From: Sphaerisporangium sp040683095
Lineage (GTDB): Bacteria; Actinomycetota; Actinomycetes; Streptosporangiales; Streptosporangiaceae
Length of the DNA stretch: 64,000 bases
NCBI RefSeq assembly: GCF_040683095.1
Contig: NZ_JBFBCI010000007.1
Span: 62,001 to 126,000, forward strand
Direction of reading: 5' to 3'
Notes under the pieces: generated by a model
Databases searched by the model: none
What the model was told of the DNA's origin: nothing
The model's input: the letters and a program-made list of their open reading frames with translations, nothing else
Shown: piece after piece, positions 61,776 through 64,000 of the stretch
Numbering within the stretch: position 1 is the stretch's first letter
Layout: the number at the start of each line of letters is the position of its first letter
Position numbers and translations under genes: made by a program

Positions 61776-63680
61776 TCAGTGCCAGATCGTTATGCGGGTG
61801 CCCGCCGGGGCCTGCCCGAGGGGGTTCTCGGCGACCACGGCCCCGGAGCCCGCGATCTTGCGGACGCGGACCTTGAAACCGGCCGTGCGCAGTTCCTCCG
61901 CCGCCTCGCCGACCTTCTTGAAGCGGACGTCCGGGATCGGGACCAGGGCCTGGCCGGGCTGCGCGTTCTGGTCCTCCGGGTTCTCCCAGGGCCAGTGGAA
62001 GCCGGTGTCGGGGCCCTTGGAGCAGGTGAGCTGCACGCCCTGACCGGCGGTGACCTCGGCGCGCGCGGCGGGGGACTGGGCGATGATGGTGCCGGGCTGG
62101 GCGTCGTCGGTCTGCTGGACGACCGTCGGGATGAAGCCCTTCCCGCGCAGGAACGCGTCGGCCTGGTCGCACTGCATCTCGCTCACGTCGGGCATGAGCT
62201 GACCGGCGCTGAGGACGATCTGGACCGTGCCGCCCTCCTTCACCCGCGTGCCGACCTGCGGGCTCGTGCGCAGGACCAGGCCGCGCTGCACGGTGTCGCT
62301 CGGCACGCGGCTGACGGCCCCTGCGGTGAGCCCGGCCTCGGAGATCTTGCTGCGGGCGTCGGCCTCGGAGAGGTTCACCACGTTGGGCACCGCGATCTTG
62401 CGCGGGCCGGCGGACGGGATCAGCGTGATGAGCGCGCCCTGGATCACCTCGCGGCCGGACTCCGGGTCGGTGCGCAGCACCTTGTTCTCGCCGAGCTTGG
62501 TGTCGTTCTCGGGCTCGCCGATCTTGACGCTGAAGCCCTGCTTCTCGGCCTCGGCCTTGGCGACCGTCACGTTGATGCCGAGCAGGTCGGGGACCTTGGT
62601 GTACCGGCCTTCGGAGAACCACCAGCCCGTGGCGCCGATCGCGCCGGTCATGACCACGGCCAGGGCGACGATGAACCAGACCGGCCGGACGCGCCGCCGC
62701 TCGCGGTGGCCGGGCGGCGGGGGCGCGATCCCCGGCGTGGTGAGCATCTCGGTGCGCGACTGGACGAGCGTGGGGTTGGCGGGCGCCGGGGCCGGGGCCG
62801 GGACGGGATGGGGAGGGGCCGGGGCGGGGTCGCGCGGCAGCGCGCGGTGGGCCTCGACGGCCGCGACGAGCAGCGCCGTGGCGTCGGTCGGGCGGTGGTT
62901 CGGGTCGCGGTCGGTGGCGGACAGCACGAGCCGGTCCAGCACGGCCGGGCTCTCGGGCGCCAGCGAGGACGGCGCGGGCACGCGGTCGTGGACGTGCCGG
63001 TAGGCCACCGACATCGGGGTCTCGCCCTGGTAGGGCTGCCGCCCGGTCAGCAGCTCGAACAGCATCACCCCGGCGGCGTACACGTCGCTGCGCGCGTCCG
63101 TGACCCCCGCCGTGACCTGCTCGGGCGACATGTAGGCGATCGTGCCGATCATGACGCCGGTGCGGGTCTGGTTGCCCGAGTCGATGGCTCGGGCGAGCCC
63201 GAAGTCGACGACCTTCACGCGGCCGTCGTCGCTCAGCAGGACGTTCTCGGGCTTGACGTCGCGGTGGACCATGCCCGCCTGGTGGGCCGCGCCGAGCGCG
63301 GCCAGCACCGGGATCATGATCTCCAGGGCCTCGCGCGCGGGCAGGCGGCCACGCTGCCGCAGGACGTCGCGCAGGGTGCGCCCCGGGACGTACTCCATCG
63401 ACAGGTAGACGTGGTCGCCGTCGGTGCCCTGGTCGAAGACGTGGACGACGTTGGGGTGGGAGAGGCTGGCGACGGACTTCGCCTCGCCGATGAACCGCCG
63501 CACGAAGTCGGGGTCCTCGGCGAGGGAGCGGTGCATGACCTTCAGGGCGACCGTGCGGTCGAGCCGCACGTCCCTGGCCAGGTAGACAGCGGCCATGCCA
63601 CCGCGGGCGATACGTGACTCGACGCGATAGCGCCCGTCCAGCACTCGCCCTACGAGGGGGTCCGCAACCGTCGTGTCCAC
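61776..63680 (-). CDS. pknB: PASTA-domain Ser/Thr protein kinase
   Basis: 634 residues. Kinase domain (GRYRVESRIARGGMAAVYLA, VHRDVKPENVLL, DFGLARAID, MSPEQV), Pro/Ala linker, one membrane helix (WFIVALAVVMTGAIGATGWW, about residue 350), then four PASTA repeats (KVPDLLGINVTVAKAEAEKQ and relatives) on the cell surface, which bind peptidoglycan fragments. GTG 63680 has TAAACT seven bases upstream and no ribosome site. Not in the usual dcw-linked pknAB cluster. Confidence 0.92.
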   Translation of the reverse strand: MDTTVADPLVGRVLDGRYRVESRIARGGMAAVYLARDVRLDRTVALKVMHRSLAEDPDFVRRFIGEAKSVASLSHPNVVHVFDQGTDGDHVYLSMEYVPGRTLRDVLRQRGRLPAREALEIMIPVLAALGAAHQAGMVHRDVKPENVLLSDDGRVKVVDFGLARAIDSGNQTRTGVMIGTIAYMSPEQVTAGVTDARSDVYAAGVMLFELLTGRQPYQGETPMSVAYRHVHDRVPAPSSLAPESPAVLDRLVLSATDRDPNHRPTDATALLVAAVEAHRALPRDPAPAPPHPVPAPAPAPANPTLVQSRTEMLTTPGIAPPPPGHRERRRVRPVWFIVALAVVMTGAIGATGWWFSEGRYTKVPDLLGINVTVAKAEAEKQGFSVKIGEPENDTKLGENKVLRTDPESGREVIQGALITLIPSAGPRKIAVPNVVNLSEADARSKISEAGLTAGAVSRVPSDTVQRGLVLRTSPQVGTRVKEGGTVQIVLSAGQLMPDVSEMQCDQADAFLRGKGFIPTVVQQTDDAQPGTIIAQSPAARAEVTAGQGVQLTCSKGPDTGFHWPWENPEDQNAQPGQALVPIPDVRFKKVGEAAEELRTAGFKVRVRKIAGSGAVVAENPLGQAPAGTRITIWH

Positions 63681-63767
63681 GGGAGTGAGTTTACGGGCGG
63701 TTTGCCAGGACGAGGGCAAGCACATCCCAAACCGATGCCGACATGTTTTCCCGTCTGGAAGGGGCCA

Positions 63768-64000
63768 CTACTCGTGCGCACCGGCCGCGATCGCCGGTGA
63801 GGAGGCCTCAGCGTACCTCCGCCGGGGGATCCGGCCCGCGAGGCGCGCCATACGGCCCGCCGTCACGGCATGCTTCATCGCCGCGGCCATCAGGCCGGGC
63901 CTGCGGGCGCGGGTGACCGCGCTGGCGAGCAGGACCGCGTCGCATCCTAGCTCCATCGCCAGCGCCGCGTCGCTCGCCGTGCCGATGCCAGCGTCGAGGA
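63768..64000 (-). CDS. thiG: Thiazole synthase ThiG, C-terminal part
   Basis: Runs off the right edge. Visible residues LDAGIGTASDAALAMELGCD, AVLLASAVTRARRPGLMA and a basic C-terminal helix match the end of ThiG, which makes the thiazole phosphate of thiamine. Its neighbours (thiS, thiO) may lie further right. Confidence 0.9.
   Translation of the reverse strand, partial: LDAGIGTASDAALAMELGCDAVLLASAVTRARRPGLMAAAMKHAVTAGRMARLAGRIPRRRYAEASSPAIAAGAHE

Noticed and set aside
54359..61876. Long alternative reading frames on both strands across the uricolytic genes
   Set aside because: They are Arg/Pro/Ala-rich shadows produced by high GC at third codon positions; the recognised enzymes occupy the other frame.

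Overview
This window is very GC-rich DNA with long overlapping open frames. Many genes start with GTG or TTG and are joined by ATGA or GTGA stop/start overlaps. The gene content (glk next to ArsA-like and DUF5304 genes, XRE/GNAT cassettes, DUF6247, PASTA kinase, LytS/LytTR pair, uricolytic operon) points to a filamentous actinobacterium. I lean to the Streptosporangiales/Thermomonosporaceae side, but the sequence alone does not fix the genus. No rRNA, tRNA or CRISPR array was seen.

Layout. 1-6100 is a worn accessory stretch: the right part of an IS200/IS605-type tnpB element sitting inside a sugar ABC permease gene, gene remnants, a DUF6247 gene with a frameshifted partner, a PucR-like regulator, an alpha/beta hydrolase and a vapBC toxin-antitoxin pair between two duplicated fragments. 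6250-9900 holds a GNAT/XRE regulator pair, a small overlapping cassette and a BKACE enzyme. 9976-21015 is housekeeping-like: long-chain acyl-CoA ligase, phosphoesterase, SRPBCC, ArsA-like ATPase, DUF5304, glucokinase, EEP-family protein, secreted propeller protein, hydrolase, acyltransferase and YceI. 21142-27651 carries an orphan hypF, a LacI regulator divergent from an MFS exporter, and a homocysteine methyltransferase.

27959-38929 is the most unusual block: a SNF2 helicase with a SWIM zinc-finger partner, a VIT/VWA protein coupled to a MerR regulator, a divergent Dps, and a 1049-residue membrane KAP NTPase whose N-terminus looks like a caspase domain that has lost its catalytic residues. 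39164-44077 has a MarR-GNAT fusion, a lactonase, phosphofructokinase behind a perfect DasR-type operator, and thiI. 44291-47843 has a GNAT, a quinone-oxidoreductase/TetR pair and a partly duplicated small-gene cassette.

47949-49219 is a DAHP synthase gene preceded by a leader-peptide attenuator with adjacent Trp-Phe-Trp-Tyr codons. A sulfite-oxidase-fold protein, a LytS/LytTR two-component system and endonuclease IV follow. 53701-61745 is a tightly coupled uricolytic operon (uraD, uraH, urate oxidase, two xanthine dehydrogenase subunits, 8-oxoguanine deaminase, glycerate kinase, allantoinase, allantoicase). It would take purines to ureidoglycolate and salvage glyoxylate carbon, but the molybdenum subunit of xanthine dehydrogenase is not in it. 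The window ends with a PASTA Ser/Thr kinase and the C-terminal end of thiG.

Several genes (vapB, the phosphoesterase, SRPBCC, merR, mmuM, the aro leader peptide, pknB) have a -10 hexamer only 6-7 nt before the start codon, so leaderless transcripts look common here.
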